A stretch of DNA of 64,000 bases from Methanoculleus sp. (GTDB taxonomy: Archaea; Halobacteriota; Methanomicrobia; Methanomicrobiales; Methanoculleaceae): positions 62,001-126,000 of the forward strand of contig NZ_JAJGBK010000032.1 in assembly GCF_020696975.1 (NCBI RefSeq), in the 5' to 3' direction. Below, piece by piece: positions 61,121-64,000 of this stretch. The notes below the pieces were generated by a model. It was not told the origin of the DNA. It made no database searches and saw nothing but the letters and a program-made list of their open reading frames with translations. How positions within the stretch are numbered: the stretch's first letter is position 1; each line of letters starts with the position of its first letter. Both the position numbers and the translations under genes were made by a program.

Positions 61121-62262
61121 CCTTCTTTGACCTCGCCCGCCGGAACGTCACCCGCCACTGGCTCCGGTCGGTCCTCGCGGTCGTCGGGATCGTCATCGGT
61201 GTCGTCGCGATCGCGTCCCTCGGGATCATGGGCAACAGCATCGGCCTGATGTTCGACGACATGGTCAGCGACGTCGGGGATACCCTCATCGTCTCCCCGG
61301 CGATGGGGTCGGGGAGCGACAGACTCACCGACCGGCAGGTCGACGATATCAAGCGGGCGGTTGGCTCAAACCAGGTCATACCCTTTGCGACGACCGTCGA
61401 CAAGATCACCGTCGGCGGGGCATCGAGCGGCGCGATGATCTACGCGATCCCCGCCTCCGATATCCCGTCTCTCCTGGAGACGGAGTCGGGGGGCTACCCG
61501 AGGGATACGGGCGCCGGTTGCCTGATCGGGAGCCAGCTTGCCGCGAACAGCCAGGAGAACGGCCTGAAACTCGGTGCCCGGGTCCGGATCGGCGACGAGA
61601 CCCTCCGGGTGGTTGGCGTCCTCAAAGAGCGGGGGATGGGGTTTGACATCAACCCCGACTACGCCATCGTCGTGCCCTACGCCTGGTACTCGAACCACTA
61701 CAATGAGAAGGAGTACGACCAGGCGATCGTGAAGGTCCGGGACGTCAACGACATCGATGCGGTCAAGGAGTCGATCGATCAGCGGATGAATCGCCGGGAG
61801 GACACCGTCAACGTCATGGATACCCGGGGGATCCTCGAGAGCGTCTTCTCTGCCGCCGACTCGATCACGGTCTTTCTGATGGGGATCGGCGCGGTCTCGC
61901 TCCTTGTCGCCGGGGTCTCGATCTTAAACGTCATGCTGATGTCGGTGACCGAGCGGATCAAGGAGATCGGGGTTCTGCGGAGTATCGGCACCCGCCGGAG
62001 CGAAGTGATGCGGATGTTCATCTACGAGGCCCTCTTCCTCGGGGTTGCGGGCGCCCTCATCGGGGGGGTGCTCAGTTTCGGTGTCGGCTACGTGATGACG
62101 GCGGTCCTCGTCGGGAACCCGGACTTCCTCTTCAACCCGGCAAGCCTCCTCTACATCGTCTTCGGGATGGGGTTCGGCGTCTTCACGAGCGTGGCCTCCG
62201 GGCTCTACCCGGCGTGGAAGGCGGCACAGTTGAACCCGATCCAGGCGCTCCGCCACGAGTGA
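61117..62262 (+). CDS. MacB/FtsX-type ABC transporter permease
   Basis: RNVTRHWLRSVLAVVGIVIGVVAIASLGIMG; VTERIKEIGVLRSIGTRRSEVMRMFIYEALFLG; YPAWKAAQLNPIQALRHE. Confidence 0.94.
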   Translation: MTFFDLARRNVTRHWLRSVLAVVGIVIGVVAIASLGIMGNSIGLMFDDMVSDVGDTLIVSPAMGSGSDRLTDRQVDDIKRAVGSNQVIPFATTVDKITVGGASSGAMIYAIPASDIPSLLETESGGYPRDTGAGCLIGSQLAANSQENGLKLGARVRIGDETLRVVGVLKERGMGFDINPDYAIVVPYAWYSNHYNEKEYDQAIVKVRDVNDIDAVKESIDQRMNRREDTVNVMDTRGILESVFSAADSITVFLMGIGAVSLLVAGVSILNVMLMSVTERIKEIGVLRSIGTRRSEVMRMFIYEALFLGVAGALIGGVLSFGVGYVMTAVLVGNPDFLFNPASLLYIVFGMGFGVFTSVASGLYPAWKAAQLNPIQALRHE

Positions 62263-62267
62263 GGGCC

Positions 62268-62531
62268 TTACCCCATACACTTCTCTTTCTGGCGCTCGAT
62301 ATCCGCGTGGAGCGTCTTGACGGCTTTTCCGGTCCCGGGAGGCGCGCCCGGGAGGAGGGTGAGCCGCTCGTCCTCCCCCTCGGCGATGAGGAGGGCAACC
62401 GGGGTCAGGCTGATGACGGCGGTCCCCCCGCCGTCGATGACGAACGTCCGGATGACGGGGATGATGCACCGGTCGCCGACCCTCCGCCCGCCGCCGACGA
62501 CGAACTCGGTCCCGTCAGGCACCCGCAGCAC
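62268..62531 (-). CDS. Hypothetical small protein
   Basis: 87 aa; VGDRCIIPVIRTFVIDGGGTAVISLTPVALLIAEGEDERLTLL, weakly GerW-like. Confidence 0.6.
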   Translation of the reverse strand: MLRVPDGTEFVVGGGRRVGDRCIIPVIRTFVIDGGGTAVISLTPVALLIAEGEDERLTLLPGAPPGTGKAVKTLHADIERQKEKCMG

Positions 62532-63192
62532 CTCTTCCCGAGACCCGGCGGAGCCGGTCCCTGACCGGTCTCTGCAGGAGAGCCTGCACGACCGGGACGA
62601 GGATCAGGAGCGGGCGGCGGACCTGCAGTTTGAGCACGAACGTCCCCTCAAAGATCCTCCGGTCAAAGACGGGGGTCATCACGAAGTCGATCGCCTCCAC
62701 CGGCCAGAGGGCGTAGCGGGCGGCGGTGCAGTAGCCGTAGACGATCCCGGTATCGGCGGGGCTCCCGAGGCCGAGGGTGATATCCCCCCGGAGCGTCTCA
62801 AGGTAAAGGGACCGCAGGACGGCGTCGAGGATCCTCTCGATCTGGGGCCAGAGGTCGACCGCGGTGGCGAGGAGTTCCTGCGGCGAAGGGGCCGGCCCTC
62901 TCTCCTCGACCCTCTCCTCCTCTACTTCCGGCTTTTCGGCCGCCATCCTGGCTATGTCCCGGGTCACGACCGGGCGGCCGGCGATGAGGACCTCGAGGAC
63001 CTGGACCCCGTCGGCGACCCGGACCCGCGCCCCCACGATGCCCCAGGCTACGACGGCCGTCCCCCGGGCGCTCTCCCGTCTGCAGTCAGCGACCGTCGAG
63101 AGGGTCACCGGAACCAGGTAGAGGGCAAGCAGGACGAGGATGAGGATGACGGCGACAACGAACAGGATCCAAAAGAGAAGCGTCGCTGCCAT
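62515..63192 (-). CDS. DUF2953-like membrane-associated protein
   Basis: N-terminal TM LFWILFVVAVILILVLLALYLVPVTLS; GLGSPADTGIVYGYCTAARYALWP. Confidence 0.75.
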   Translation of the reverse strand: MAATLLFWILFVVAVILILVLLALYLVPVTLSTVADCRRESARGTAVVAWGIVGARVRVADGVQVLEVLIAGRPVVTRDIARMAAEKPEVEEERVEERGPAPSPQELLATAVDLWPQIERILDAVLRSLYLETLRGDITLGLGSPADTGIVYGYCTAARYALWPVEAIDFVMTPVFDRRIFEGTFVLKLQVRRPLLILVPVVQALLQRPVRDRLRRVSGRGAAGA

Positions 63193-63213
63193 GGAGAGGA
63201 AGGGAAGAGACCT

Positions 63214-63654
63214 TTACGCCTCTTCTTCCCCGCTGACCGGGATCTCCCTTCCTTCTTCCGATACCCAGGGCATCTTACCCTTGCGCTGCTGCATCATCTC
63301 CGAGCCTTTCTCGAGCACCTTCTCGACGTGCGGGCCGACGGTCTCGCCGATAGCCGTGACGACCTCGGCGATCTCGCTCTTCTTCTTCAAGGAGATCACC
63401 TGGATGCCCTCGGGGCCGGGAACACCTTTGGTGATGATGATCAGGGCAACGGCCGATATGCCGCCACCGCCACCGGTTCCGGCTCCGCCGTGCTGGCTGC
63501 CCTCCCTGAGTCCTCCTGACCCTTCGCCGGCGCCGAACCCCAACCCGAACTCGGCGACCGGTATGATCACCCGCTCACCGGCATCGACCGGGGCACCGAG
63601 GATTGCGCTCGCGCAGAGTGTTCTTGCCAGCTGATCGACGGTTATCTGGAGCAT
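63214..63654 (-). CDS. GerW/YtfJ-family protein
   Basis: GERVIIPVAEFGLGFGAGEG..GGAGTGGGGGISAVALIIITKGVPGPEGIQVISL; alternative start 63681. Confidence 0.85.
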   Translation of the reverse strand: MLQITVDQLARTLCASAILGAPVDAGERVIIPVAEFGLGFGAGEGSGGLREGSQHGGAGTGGGGGISAVALIIITKGVPGPEGIQVISLKKKSEIAEVVTAIGETVGPHVEKVLEKGSEMMQQRKGKMPWVSEEGREIPVSGEEEA

Positions 63655-63814
63655 TGATTCGCCAGTCACACTATTCACCACAGGTATTCCACTCTCCGGC
63701 CTCGTATATAAGGCTTGGGGTTTCCCGGCGCTCTGGAACGGATGGATGCCCGGCTACGCCCCCCGTGCGGCCGGCTGGCCGATAGGGGGTCGGTATCGTC
63801 CCGGATCGCCCGCC

Positions 63815-64000
63815 TCATAGCAGGATCCGCCCGCCCACGGCGAGTGCGCTGATGATGGCAAGACCAAGGATGGCCACAAGCAGCCGCCGGATCATGGGGT
63901 GGGGAACCCGGCCGAAGACGGCCCTGATCTCCCCCCGGTAGAGGTAGGCAAACAGCCCGGCGATCAGGAAGAAGAATAGCCATTCGCTCGGCTGGGCGAG
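63815..64000 (-). CDS. Membrane protein fragment (truncated by window end)
   Basis: Reverse-strand frame open to the window edge: LAQPSEWLFFFLIAGLFAYLYRGEIRAVFGRVPHPMIRRLLVAILGLAIISALAVGGRILL*. Confidence 0.6.
   Translation of the reverse strand, partial: LAQPSEWLFFFLIAGLFAYLYRGEIRAVFGRVPHPMIRRLLVAILGLAIISALAVGGRILL

Overview
High-GC euryarchaeal chromosome segment, probably from a Methanomicrobiales methanogen such as Methanoculleus. That assignment is an inference from archaeal Orc1/Cdc6, Hel308, DP1, KEOPS Cgi121, RIO kinase, archaeal RibC and CofH, plus codon and GC style. Coding density is high and most genes are housekeeping: glycogen phosphorylase, FeoAB with a DtxR regulator, GAPDH, TyrRS, PurA, PdxST, acetyl-CoA synthetase, membrane pyrophosphatase, PolD small subunit, two CofH paralogues, ThiC, RibC/RibH, RadC, and ABC exporters. 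The main finding is a candidate replication-origin zone at ~22.2-29.9 kb. Six copies of an archaeal Origin Recognition Box (ORB)-like motif, consensus TTCCAGTSGAAAYRAAGGGGTT, occur only in intergenic DNA around orc1/cdc6. They include two divergently inverted pairs. The first pair brackets a ~0.94 kb non-coding segment that holds tandem repeats, an abrupt switch from purine-rich to pyrimidine-rich top strand, and a T-rich candidate unwinding element. Other findings are twin DtxR-like operators at feoA, paired palindromes upstream of acs, an unannotated Cys-rich 44-aa ORF, an AT-rich island of orphan membrane proteins, and several tandem paralogue pairs. I saw no CRISPR array, rRNA, convincing tRNA or transposase. 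Gene calls rest on my reading of the translations; no database search was run.
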